Assembly (NCBI GenBank): GCA_026398275.1
Contig: JAPLTF010000069.1
Coordinates: 21,719-85,718, forward strand
DNA: 64,000 bases
Direction: 5' to 3'
Origin: Verrucomicrobiota bacterium
Lineage (GTDB): Bacteria; Verrucomicrobiota; Verrucomicrobiia; Chthoniobacterales; Terrimicrobiaceae
The first letter of the stretch is position 1, and every line of letters begins with the position of its first letter. Below the pieces are notes generated by a model that ran no database searches, was not told the origin of the DNA, and saw only the letters and a list, made by a program, of their open reading frames with translations. The position numbers were made by a program, and so were the translations under genes. Shown piece by piece: positions 7,883-15,476 of this stretch.

Positions 7883-8149
7883 AATAATTAGGAAAAAGCT
7901 GCGTTGCTGAGGATTTTTGGCTTGGCCAAGGCACGAAGGCGGCGGCAATACCCGCAGCGGTCTTGCCCCGCCTGAGCAACGCAGGCCAAGCCAAAAAGAC
8001 ACGCAACCCTCTGGGCGAGAGTAGAAAAGGCCGTCTGGCGGCGTTGCTCGCTCAGTTACAGCCCGCTGAGGGGATGCGCCTTCGCGAGCGCCTTGCCATC
8101 CGGCCTTTTCTGCTCTCGCGCGGCTTTTCCTAATGATTTCACAGGTTCT
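7872..8149. repeat. Full-length nested palindromic MITE-like element, copy 2
   Basis: The element of about 278 bases has terminal inverted repeats reading AGAACCTGTGAAAT at the left end and the mirror image at the right end, extending about 28 bases with a few mismatches. Inside are two hairpin modules. Module 1 pairs TTTTTGGCTTGGCC (7914-7927) with its exact complement at 7984-7997. Module 2 pairs 8015-8033 with 8101-8119 (18 of 19 bases). Module 1 is nearly identical, in inverted orientation, to positions 1-141. There is no coding capacity and no clear target duplication. It truncates the regulator gene on its left. Confidence 0.85.
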
Positions 8150-8165
8150 GAGTCAAAAAAACAAA

Positions 8166-8184
8166 CCCGGCCCGTGAAGCCGGG
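8166..8184. terminator. Possible intrinsic terminator hairpin
   Basis: A six-base GC stem, CCCGGC paired with GCCGGG around a seven-base loop, is followed after five bases by a run of T (accaaattttt). It sits just right of the palindromic element and before the hydantoinase gene. It may be the surviving terminator of the gene cut by the element, or an attenuator of the next gene. The stem is short, so the call is weak. Confidence 0.35.
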
Positions 8185-8232
8185 ACCAAATTTTTCTATG
8201 GGGAGAAATGACTCCGTGCTTTGATGGTGTCC

Positions 8233-9618
8233 ATGGCACTCCTGATTAAGAACGGGGAAATTGTGACGGGCAGCTCGAGGCTTGTGGCGGACATCTGGTG
8301 CGAGGGGGAAACGATCACCCGCATCGATAAAAACATCCCGGCTCCGGCGGGAGCGGATGTCGTGGATGCGGCCGGCAAATTTGTGTTCCCGGGGTTCATT
8401 GATCCGCACACGCATATCTACCTGCCCTTCATGGGGACGTTTTCCAAGGACACCTATGCCACGGGCACGCAGGCCGCGGTAGCTGGCGGAACCACGACGA
8501 TCTTTGACATGTGCTGCCCGTCGCGCCTGGAGGAAGCGGCGGACGGGTTTGCCACATGGAAGTCCCAGGCCGATGGCAACGCCTGCTGCGATTACACCTT
8601 CCACATGGGCGTCACCAGGTTCGACCAGGGAACAGAGGCCCAACTGCGAAAGATCGTCGCCGAGGGAGTGCAATCCTTCAAAATCTTCCTCGCCTACAAG
8701 GGCGCGTTCGGGATTGATGACGCCGAACTCCTCGCCACCCTCCGGCTCGCGCGCGAGCTCGGCGTCGTGACCGCCGCGCACTGCGAAAATGAAACCCTGG
8801 TCGCGGAACTCCAAAAGAAACTGCTCTCGGAGGGAAAAACCGGACCCGAGTGGCACCACGAGAGCCGCCCGCCGCGCGTCGAGGCGGAAGGGGTTCATCA
8901 CCTCATGACATTTGCGGAGCTGACAGGCGCCCCGGTCTACATCGTCCACCTGAGCTGCCGCGAGGCCCTCGAGGAGGCGGTCCGCGCCCGCCTGCGCGGC
9001 GTGGACGTGCGGGTCGAAACCCTCATCCAGTATCTCGTGCTGGACAAAACCTGCGCGGAGATGCCGGAGTTCGAGGGCGCGAAATTCGTCATGTCCCCTC
9101 CCCTCCGGGACAAATCCAACCAGCCCGTCCTTTGGAACGGCCTGGCCCAGGGGCTCATCGACACCGTCGGAACCGACCATGCCCCGTTTGACTTCGAGAC
9201 CCAAAAACCCATGGGCCTGTCGGATTTCACGAAAATCCCGAACGGCATCCCCGCCCTCGAGGACCGGATCCCGCTGCTCTATACACACGGCGTCTGCACC
9301 GGCCGCCTCGACCTCCAGACATTTGTCAATGTGGCCAGCACCAACGCGGCTAAAATTTTCAACCTCTTTCCTCAAAAGGGAACGATCCAGACCGGCAGCG
9401 ATGCCGATCTCGTTGTCTTCGATCCCTCGTATCGCGGAACCCTGTCCGTAAAGACGCAGACCTCCGCCGTGGACTACAACGCATTCGAGGGCTGGGAAAT
9501 CCAGGGCCGCCCCGCTGTCGTCACCGTGCGCGGAGAAATCGCCGCACGCGATGGACGGTTTATCGGCAGAACCGGCCGAGGGAAATTTCTTCAGCGACCT
9601 CCCTCGCAAAGTAAGTAA
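8233..9618 (+). CDS. Dihydropyrimidinase / D-hydantoinase-type amidohydrolase
   Basis: Cyclic amidohydrolase of 461 residues that opens dihydropyrimidine or hydantoin rings. Binuclear metal ligands are visible in order: DPHTHIY, the likely carbamylated lysine in SFKIFLAYKGAFG, AAHCENE, VYIVHLSC and TVGTDHAPF. The C-terminal segment PQKGTIQTGSDADLVVFDP is typical of the family. The start at ATG 8233 (MALLIKNGEIVTG) fits family N-termini; an ATG at 8224 and a TTG at 8221 are in frame, and a purine-rich stretch (ggggag) sits about 28 bases upstream of 8233. The 3' end overlaps hemB on the opposite strand by 59 bases. No other pyrimidine-catabolism gene is adjacent. Confidence 0.93.
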   Translation: MALLIKNGEIVTGSSRLVADIWCEGETITRIDKNIPAPAGADVVDAAGKFVFPGFIDPHTHIYLPFMGTFSKDTYATGTQAAVAGGTTTIFDMCCPSRLEEAADGFATWKSQADGNACCDYTFHMGVTRFDQGTEAQLRKIVAEGVQSFKIFLAYKGAFGIDDAELLATLRLARELGVVTAAHCENETLVAELQKKLLSEGKTGPEWHHESRPPRVEAEGVHHLMTFAELTGAPVYIVHLSCREALEEAVRARLRGVDVRVETLIQYLVLDKTCAEMPEFEGAKFVMSPPLRDKSNQPVLWNGLAQGLIDTVGTDHAPFDFETQKPMGLSDFTKIPNGIPALEDRIPLLYTHGVCTGRLDLQTFVNVASTNAAKIFNLFPQKGTIQTGSDADLVVFDPSYRGTLSVKTQTSAVDYNAFEGWEIQGRPAVVTVRGEIAARDGRFIGRTGRGKFLQRPPSQSK

Positions 9619-10567
9619 GGATCATATCCGCCCCCGCCCGCTTGATTGCAATCAGCGACTCATTCCGCGTCCGCTCGTAATCCAGCCACCCAAGCTTCGC
9701 CGCCGCCTGGATCTGCGAATACTCACCGCTTACTTGGTATGCCGCCACAGGAACTGATGATTTATCGCTAACTTCGCGAATAATATCAAGATAGTATGAT
9801 GCCGGCTTAACCATCACAATATCAGCTGTCTCCAACTCATCCAATTCAACCTCAAGCCAGGCTTCACGCCGGTTTGCTGGATCCAACTGGTAACTCGCCT
9901 TGCTGATCGCATCTTTCCCGATCTTGCTCCCCACTGCATCGCGAAACGGGCCATATAACGCGGATGCGAACTTTGCGGAATACGCAAGTATTGCGACATC
10001 TGAAAACCCCGCCTCATCCAACGCCGAACGGATTGCCCCGACGCGGCCATCCATCATATCCGAAGGGGCAACGATATCCGCACCGGCCTGCGCTTCCAGG
10101 ACGGCCAACCGGCAAAGGGCCTCGACCGTGGAGTCGTTGTCCACCGTGAGGCCATCCGCGGAGAGGAGACCGTCGTGACCATGGGAGGTATAGGGATCGA
10201 GCGCCACATCGGTGATCACGACAAGGTTCGGGCATTTCTCCTTCGCGGCACGAACCGCACGGTAGAGGAGATTATCCGGAACCAAGCCATGCGATCCGAC
10301 AGGGTCTTTGAGAGAAGGCTCTATGGATGGAAAAACCGCCACGGCGGGGATCCCCCATTTTTCAGCCTCCTGGCAGCGCCGGACGAGGGATTCGATGGAG
10401 TTTCTGAAAACCCCCGGCATGGATCCGATTTCGGTGTCCTCAGACCCATCCTGAACGAACAGCGGCCAGATCAGATCGCTTGCATGCAAGTGGGTTTCGC
10501 GAACCATTCGCCGGATATTGTCGGTCCGTCTCAAGCGGCGGGGGCGCCGCGATAGTTGCAGTTTCAT
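9560..10567 (-). CDS. hemB: Delta-aminolevulinic acid dehydratase (porphobilinogen synthase)
   Basis: Enzyme of 335 residues that condenses two aminolevulinate molecules to porphobilinogen in haem and corrinoid biosynthesis. The Schiff-base lysines are in AYSAKFASALYGPFRDA and VMVKPASYYLDII. The metal-site segment DVALDPYTSHGHDG lacks the cysteines of zinc enzymes, which suggests the magnesium-dependent class. SDMMDGRVGAIRSALD is also typical. The frame stays open further upstream, but MKLQLSRRPRRLRR at 10567 is the usual start. It overlaps the hydantoinase gene tail to tail. Confidence 0.96.
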   Translation of the reverse strand: MKLQLSRRPRRLRRTDNIRRMVRETHLHASDLIWPLFVQDGSEDTEIGSMPGVFRNSIESLVRRCQEAEKWGIPAVAVFPSIEPSLKDPVGSHGLVPDNLLYRAVRAAKEKCPNLVVITDVALDPYTSHGHDGLLSADGLTVDNDSTVEALCRLAVLEAQAGADIVAPSDMMDGRVGAIRSALDEAGFSDVAILAYSAKFASALYGPFRDAVGSKIGKDAISKASYQLDPANRREAWLEVELDELETADIVMVKPASYYLDIIREVSDKSSVPVAAYQVSGEYSQIQAAAKLGWLDYERTRNESLIAIKRAGADMILTYFAREVAEEISLGRFCR

Positions 10568-10686
10568 GGATTTGAGAGCTAGCCGGAAAATCCTCCTTTG
10601 GCGAGGAGGAAGCGTGGCCCGGTCCCTCCATTTCCGGCAGCCGATTGCAGTTCGACCTGCAGAGGGAAAATGCAATATTTTGTTCC

Positions 10687-10891
10687 ATGGGCGTGACCAT
10701 CCCAGTCTTCCCGGGAGTTGAGGAGCTCGACGCCGTCGCCCCTCTGGAAGTCTTCGGCACGGCAAGGGGTGCCGGTCTTGACACCACGGTGGAGCTTGTC
10801 ACCCGCACTCAGCATTCGGAAAGCGGAAGCGGACCGCGTCGCGGAAATCCTCGAACACGAGGGGCGTGGCGGGATTCTCCACCAACTGTAA
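10687..10891 (+). pseudogene. DJ-1/PfpI-family remnant with internal deletion and frameshift
   Basis: From 10687 the frame reads MGVTIPVFPGVEELDAVAPL and on to VELVTR, a good match to the first strand-helix unit of DJ-1/PfpI/ThiJ proteins. About 40 codons in, the match stops. In the frame shifted by one base, 10802-10891 reads RKAEADRVAEILEHEG and ends in TAA, which resembles the C-terminal helix of the same family. The catalytic cysteine region is absent. The simplest reading is that a gene of about 190 codons lost its middle. This is inference from short matches. Confidence 0.5.
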
Positions 10892-10934
10892 GAATCGGTT
10901 CGACTTGCGGGGTGCATGGAACGAAAATGCCCGC

Positions 10935-11918
10935 ATGTCCACCGCCGCACGACTCCACCAATTTGGAAAGCCCGCCGACTCGCTCACTGCCGGAGATATC
11001 ACAGTCCCACCCCCCGGACCGGAAGAGGTTGTGCTGGAGATGCTGGCGGCCCCGATCAACCCGGCGGACCTCAACGTCATCGAAGGCACATATGGAGATC
11101 TTCCGGCACTTCCCGCCACCATCGGCAACGAGGGGGTCGGGCGGGTGTCGGCCGTGGGGTTGGGCGTCACCGGATTGGAGCCCGGCCAGCTCGTCCTGCC
11201 CATGACATTCGGCACATGGTGCCGACAGATGATCGTGCCTGCGAAAAATGTCATCCCGCTCCCGGGCGGGCTGGATATTTTCCAGGCGGCGATGCTGACT
11301 GTGAACCCGGCGACGGCATGGAGGATGATGCACGATTTTGTGAAGCTCGAGCCCGGAGACTGGCTCGTGCAGAACGCCGCGAACTCGGGCGTCGGGCGCA
11401 GCGTCATCCAGCTCGCCCGCGCGATGAGCTTCAAAACTCTGAATGTCGTGCGGCGCGCGGAGCTTGTGGAGGAGCTCACCGCAGCTGGCGGAACCGTCGT
11501 CGTCACCGAAGAGTGCGACCTGAGAAAAGAGCTGAAGACCCTGTGCGGCGGAGCTCGCCCGAAGCTTGCCCTCAATGCCGTGGGAGGCCCCAGCGCCCTG
11601 AACATCGCCAACGCGCTCGCCCCGGGCGGATCGATGATCACGTTTGGCGCGATGAGCAAGCAGCCATTGAAAATTCCCAACGGGCTCCTCATTTTTAAAG
11701 GTCTGAAATTTGAGGGATTCTGGCTCAACCGCTGGCGGAAAACCGCCGGGCATGCCGCCCTGCGCGAAACCTATGCCGCGCTCGCCGAGCACCTGAAGGC
11801 CGGGACGCTTTTTACCCCCGTGCATGAAACCTACCCCCTCTCCCGCGTGGTGGAAGCCGCCGGGGCGGCCGCCAGGGAGCAGCGCGGAGGCAAGGTGCTC
11901 CTCGACCTCGCCGCCTGA
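10935..11918 (+). CDS. Zinc-independent MDR-family reductase (2-enoyl thioester reductase-like)
   Basis: Medium-chain dehydrogenase/reductase of 327 residues. The pattern APINPADLNVIEGTYG, PATIGNEGVGRVSAVG and WLVQNAANSGVGRSVIQLAR is that of MECR/ETR1-type trans-2-enoyl-CoA/ACP reductases and related quinone reductases, which use NADPH and carry no catalytic zinc. NVVRR follows the nucleotide-binding fold. The start MSTAARLHQFG at 10935 matches the family; an in-frame start at 10866 would add 23 unrelated residues overlapping the PfpI remnant. The cfa gene follows after 19 bases, perhaps in the same transcript, hinting at a lipid role. The substrate is not certain. Confidence 0.85.
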   Translation: MSTAARLHQFGKPADSLTAGDITVPPPGPEEVVLEMLAAPINPADLNVIEGTYGDLPALPATIGNEGVGRVSAVGLGVTGLEPGQLVLPMTFGTWCRQMIVPAKNVIPLPGGLDIFQAAMLTVNPATAWRMMHDFVKLEPGDWLVQNAANSGVGRSVIQLARAMSFKTLNVVRRAELVEELTAAGGTVVVTEECDLRKELKTLCGGARPKLALNAVGGPSALNIANALAPGGSMITFGAMSKQPLKIPNGLLIFKGLKFEGFWLNRWRKTAGHAALRETYAALAEHLKAGTLFTPVHETYPLSRVVEAAGAAAREQRGGKVLLDLAA

Positions 11919-11937
11919 TGCCGGGAAAGGAAAAAAT

Positions 11938-13179
11938 ATGTTCTTCCGACGCCTCGTCCTCAAAAGCTTTTCCAAGTTTAAGAACGGCTCGCTGACGCTC
12001 GTCCTGCCCGACGGCACGAAGCGGAGTTACGGTGGCGTCTACCACGGGCTCCATGCGGAGGTGCGGATCCTCAAGGAATCCTTCTTCCGGCGCTGCGTGC
12101 TCTTCGGTGCCATCGGTTTTTCTGAGAGCTTCATGGCGGCCGAATGGGAAACCCCCGACCTCACCAAGGTCATCGCCTGGTTCATCCTGAATTCCAGCGA
12201 TGCCGATGCCCTGCAAACCGACCGCTCGCGCGGGACCGGGATCTTCAACATCCTGAACCTGGTCAACCGCGCCATCCACCGGCGGCGGCCGAACAGCCTC
12301 GAAACCAGCCGGAAAAACATCCGCGACCACTACGACCTGAGCAACGATTTCTTCAAGCTCTGGCTCGACCCCACGATGACCTACTCGAGCGGGTATTTCG
12401 ATGCCCACGAAACCTCGCTCGAAGCCGCGCAGGTCCGGAAGTATGACCTTCTCTGCCGGAAGCTCCACCTGTCACCGTCGGATGAGGTGCTGGAGATCGG
12501 AAGCGGATGGGGCGGCTTCAGCATCCACGCGGCGCGGCACTACCACTGCCGGATCACCACTGTGACCATCTCCGAGGAGCAGTTTGCCGAGGCCTCGGCC
12601 CGGATCGAGCAGGCGGGGCTCACAGACCAAATTGATATCCTCCTCTGCGATTATCGCACCATCCGTGGGCGGTTCGACAAGGTGGTCTCGATCGAGATGC
12701 TCGAGGCGGTCGGCGACCGGTATGTGAACGGCTATTTTGCAAAAATCCATGAGGTGCTCAAGCCGCACGGCCTGCTCGCCCTGCAGGCCATCCTGTGCCC
12801 GGACCGCCAGTATCCGATCCTCCGCGACGGCGTGGATTTTATCCAGAAGCACATCTTTCCCGGGTCGCTCCTCATGTGCAACGCACGCATCGCGGAGGCC
12901 ATGAACGCCTCCGGCGACCTGAACCTTCTCGACTACGAGGACATGGCCCCTCACTACGCGCAGACCCTGAAAATCTGGCGCGCAAACTTTGAGTCCAAGC
13001 TCGCCGAGGTGCGCGCGCTGGGCTTCGACGATGCCTTTATCCGCAAGTGGCGTTGCTACCTCTGCTACTGCGAGGCGGCGTTCGGCACCCGCCACATCAC
13101 CGTCGCCCAAATGGTTTATTCCCGGCCGGATAACACCCGGCTGTCCTCGCCGGTTTACGACGCGTTGGCGGGAGCGTGA
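11938..13179 (+). CDS. cfa: Cyclopropane-fatty-acyl-phospholipid synthase family protein
   Basis: SAM-dependent methyltransferase of 413 residues that adds a methylene bridge to unsaturated acyl chains of membrane phospholipids. Motifs: RDHYDLSNDFFKLWLDPTMTYSSGYF, the SAM-binding EIGSGWGGFSIHAA, VSIEMLEAVG and the C-terminal WRCYLCYCEAAFGTRHI. The start at 11938 has GGGAAAGGA upstream; upstream codons of the same open frame overlap the reductase gene and are not conserved-looking. The protein is probably membrane-associated. It ends 17 bases from the convergent vapC-like gene. Confidence 0.93.
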   Translation: MFFRRLVLKSFSKFKNGSLTLVLPDGTKRSYGGVYHGLHAEVRILKESFFRRCVLFGAIGFSESFMAAEWETPDLTKVIAWFILNSSDADALQTDRSRGTGIFNILNLVNRAIHRRRPNSLETSRKNIRDHYDLSNDFFKLWLDPTMTYSSGYFDAHETSLEAAQVRKYDLLCRKLHLSPSDEVLEIGSGWGGFSIHAARHYHCRITTVTISEEQFAEASARIEQAGLTDQIDILLCDYRTIRGRFDKVVSIEMLEAVGDRYVNGYFAKIHEVLKPHGLLALQAILCPDRQYPILRDGVDFIQKHIFPGSLLMCNARIAEAMNASGDLNLLDYEDMAPHYAQTLKIWRANFESKLAEVRALGFDDAFIRKWRCYLCYCEAAFGTRHITVAQMVYSRPDNTRLSSPVYDALAGA

Positions 13180-13196
13180 GGCTTCACCCGAACCCG

Positions 13197-13664
13197 TTAT
13201 CCGCCCGCTTGGAAGCCGGGCACTTCCAGCCCCTCGGACTCCGCCAAACCCGCCTGGTTCGCGTCGAAGGTCAGAAATGCCTGCAACCCCGCATGGAGGG
13301 CGGTGGCTACATGCAGGACATCCAATGTCCGATGCCCGTTCCCCATCGTCTTCCGTGCGCTCAGGCGCTCGGCCAGGCTGTGGACGTCGCCCCAATCCAC
13401 GGGGAGGATCTCCACCGCTCCGGAGGTGAGATCCTCCTCGAAATCCTCAAACATTTTGTCTGCCCCGTCCTTTGAAAATCCCTGCGTGCGGTCGTTGGAA
13501 AACCGGAATACCTGGAGTCGGGTGGACTGGCGGAACTCGAAGGCCACCAGCGAAGAAATGCAGAGAGGTTCCTCAAACCGCGCCACCAATGTATCGGCTT
13601 CGTCCGTGTTATCCTGGCGGCGGTAGAGCGCACAGAGCAGCGAGGTGTCGGCGAAAGGCCTCAT
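13197..13664 (-). CDS. PIN-domain ribonuclease toxin (VapC-like)
   Basis: Small PIN-domain protein of 155 residues, presumed endoribonuclease toxin of a type II pair. Acidic active-site residues are visible: FADTSLL at the N-terminus, a glutamate in VAFEFRQ near residue 42, and the aspartates in LDVLHVATA and TFDANQ near the C-terminus. Its start overlaps the antitoxin stop by four bases, the usual antitoxin-first arrangement. The RNA target cannot be inferred. Confidence 0.88.
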   Translation of the reverse strand: MRPFADTSLLCALYRRQDNTDEADTLVARFEEPLCISSLVAFEFRQSTRLQVFRFSNDRTQGFSKDGADKMFEDFEEDLTSGAVEILPVDWGDVHSLAERLSARKTMGNGHRTLDVLHVATALHAGLQAFLTFDANQAGLAESEGLEVPGFQAGG

Positions 13665-13918
13665 CCCTCCTGACCTTCAAGCTCATAAGCCTCCATCTTG
13701 GCGACCTCCTTGGCGCTAAACACCCGGTCGCCCCAGATCTCCCGACGTCTCGCCTCAAAATCCGGCCAGACAAACTTCTTTTTGACCGGCTCGGCTGCAG
13801 GCACAAGCCTTGCGAACGGTCGTCCATGGCGGGTGATCTCAACGGGCTGCCCGTCATCAATCCATGCGGATACCCTGCGAAAGTTATTTCGCAAATCGGC
13901 GATTGTTGCGGTTGGCAT
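13661..13918 (-). CDS. Phd/YefM-like antitoxin of the adjacent PIN toxin
   Basis: Protein of 85 residues starting MPTATIADLRNNFRRVSAWIDDG, a typical Phd/YefM DNA-binding N-terminus, with PVEITRHGRPFARLVPA in the middle and a C-terminal tail that would wrap the toxin. An ATG at 13936 is in frame and would add six residues. I prefer 13918 because the first six codons lie inside a palindrome that looks like the operator. A TTGACA hexamer about 30 bases upstream suggests a transcript starting close to this ATG, so translation may be nearly leaderless. Confidence 0.85.
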   Translation of the reverse strand: MPTATIADLRNNFRRVSAWIDDGQPVEITRHGRPFARLVPAAEPVKKKFVWPDFEARRREIWGDRVFSAKEVAKMEAYELEGQEG

Positions 13919-13936
13919 GATATAAATATCTATCAT
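13917..13936. promoter_or_regulatory. Palindromic operator candidate of the toxin-antitoxin pair
   Basis: The 20 bases ATGATATAAATATCTATCAT form an imperfect palindrome (8 of 10 base pairs in the half sites) at the antitoxin start. On the minus strand a TTGACA box lies at 13947-13952 and a weak -10-like TATTTA at 13923-13928, so the palindrome covers the presumed -10 region. Phd/YefM antitoxins usually repress their own promoters through such sites. The assignment is by position and symmetry only. Confidence 0.5.
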
Positions 13937-13968
13937 ACCGCCCGCCTGTCAAGTTTCTCCTCCCCGGC

Positions 13969-14778
13969 TCAGTCTTCCGCTTCCGTGCTGTCGATGTCCG
14001 CCAGGCGGTTCGACGTGCAGGTGCCGCGCTTCGAACTTCTGATAAATTCAAAAAACTCGTTGGCCTCCGGTCCCCACCCGCTTTTTCCGGCTTCCTCAAG
14101 TGCCTCGCGAACCCTCAGCCCGCTGCGATAAACAAGCTTGAAAGCCCGCTTGATCTCCATCCGGGTCTTGGCATCAACCCCTCCCCGCCTCAGTCCGATC
14201 ACATTGATCCCCACAAGCAGGTTGCGGAAATTTGCCGTCACGAACGGCGGGATGTCCTTGTTGAAGCTCGAACTTCCCGCAACCATTGCCCGGCGTCCGA
14301 TGCGGAGGAATTGGTGGAAAACGCTTCCCCCGCCAAGGACCGCCGCCTCCCCGACGTCCACGTATCCGGCCAGCAGGCAGTTGTTGGTGATAATGACATT
14401 GTCCGCAATCGTCACATTGTGCCCGATGTGGGTGCCGACCATCAGGAAGCATCCGTTGCCCACCGTGGTGGCGCTTCCTTCCTTCGTCCCCCGGTGGATG
14501 GTCACGTATTCGCGGATCCGGTTGTTGTCGCCGATTCTGACCTCGCTGGATATCCCGGCATTGTGCGCAAAATCCTGAGGAGCGGCTCCGATGACCGCCC
14601 CGTATCCGACAAAGTTTCCCGATCCCATGGTGACCCGGCCCTCGATCACCGCGTAGGCCTGGACCACGCATCCGGCTCCCAACGTCACATCTCCGGCAAT
14701 GATCGCGTATGGGCCGACCTCCACATCTTCGGCAAGGCGGGCGGATGGTGAGACGATGGCTGTGGGATGAATTTTCAT
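13969..14778 (-). CDS. lpxA: Acyl-ACP-UDP-N-acetylglucosamine O-acyltransferase LpxA
   Basis: First enzyme of lipid A biosynthesis, 269 residues, built of left-handed beta-helix hexapeptide repeats (for example AIIAGDVTLGAGCVVQAYAV). The active-site region HNAGISSEVRIGDNNRIREY and LMVGTHIGHNVTIADN are recognisable, and GTHIGHN carries the region of the catalytic histidine. The start at 14778 overlaps the radC stop by four bases. Its presence supports an LPS-bearing outer membrane. The C-terminal ~20 residues (after FIRSSKRG) look like a lineage-specific extension. Confidence 0.94.
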   Translation of the reverse strand: MKIHPTAIVSPSARLAEDVEVGPYAIIAGDVTLGAGCVVQAYAVIEGRVTMGSGNFVGYGAVIGAAPQDFAHNAGISSEVRIGDNNRIREYVTIHRGTKEGSATTVGNGCFLMVGTHIGHNVTIADNVIITNNCLLAGYVDVGEAAVLGGGSVFHQFLRIGRRAMVAGSSSFNKDIPPFVTANFRNLLVGINVIGLRRGGVDAKTRMEIKRAFKLVYRSGLRVREALEEAGKSGWGPEANEFFEFIRSSKRGTCTSNRLADIDSTEAED

Positions 14779-15473
14779 AGGAGACCGGCGTCGCGGAAGC
14801 TGAAGTAGGGGAGCCGTCCGCCATCGGGTGAGCCCAGGATCATGTGATCCATCAGATTGATTTGCAACATCGATGCCGCCTCGCGCAGGGCGGATGTCAG
14901 GCGCCGGTCGGCAGCGCTCGGCTGGGGGTCGCCGCTCGGGTGGTTGTGGACAAGCACGAGCGAGTAGGCGCTGTGGATGATCGCCGGCCGGAAGATCTCC
15001 CGCGGGTGCGCGACGCATTCGTTGATCGAGCCCAGCGCAACCTCCTCCACGAGCAGCAGGCGCAGCTTGGTATCCAGCAATATCACCCGCAACGACTCGC
15101 GGCGCAGGGACAGAAATTCCTGGCCGAAAACCTCAAAGATCCTCGCGGGCGAGTCGAGCAGCGGGCGCTCCTCCCGGCTGCGGGCGAGCCGCTTACCGAT
15201 TTCGAACGCGGCAGCCAGCTCGATCGATTTTGCCTTGCCGATGCCTGAAACTTTTTTTCGGATCTCCAGGGCGGTCGCCCGCGAGAGCGCAACAAGTCCT
15301 GCGCCCGTGTGGAGAAGCTCCGAGGCCATCGCGAGCGCGTTCTTGCCGGGCCGGCCGGTGCGGATGAAGATCGCGAGCAGCTCGGCGTCGGTCAGCGCCT
15401 CAATGCCGTGCCGGTCGGCTTTTTCTCTCGGGCGCTCCGAGGCCGGCATTTCAAGAATGCGGGTCGTCTCCAC
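14775..15473 (-). CDS. radC: RadC/JAB-domain protein
   Basis: Protein of 232 residues with an N-terminal helix-hairpin-helix region (KVSGIGKAKSIELAAAFEIG) and a C-terminal JAMM-type metal-binding motif HNHPSGDPQPSAAD near residue 175. The family is annotated as DNA repair protein, but its biochemical role is still unclear. It is linked by overlap to lpxA and lies 3 bases after the polyprenyl synthase gene, so it is transcribed in a four-gene minus-strand operon. Confidence 0.94.
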   Translation of the reverse strand: METTRILEMPASERPREKADRHGIEALTDAELLAIFIRTGRPGKNALAMASELLHTGAGLVALSRATALEIRKKVSGIGKAKSIELAAAFEIGKRLARSREERPLLDSPARIFEVFGQEFLSLRRESLRVILLDTKLRLLLVEEVALGSINECVAHPREIFRPAIIHSAYSLVLVHNHPSGDPQPSAADRRLTSALREAASMLQINLMDHMILGSPDGGRLPYFSFRDAGLL

Positions 15474-15476
15474 GCT

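Noticed and set aside
1-8152. Simple inversion between the two repeats explaining both broken genes
   Set aside because: The DNA right of copy 2 does not contain the missing ResB part, so a single inversion does not account for both ends.
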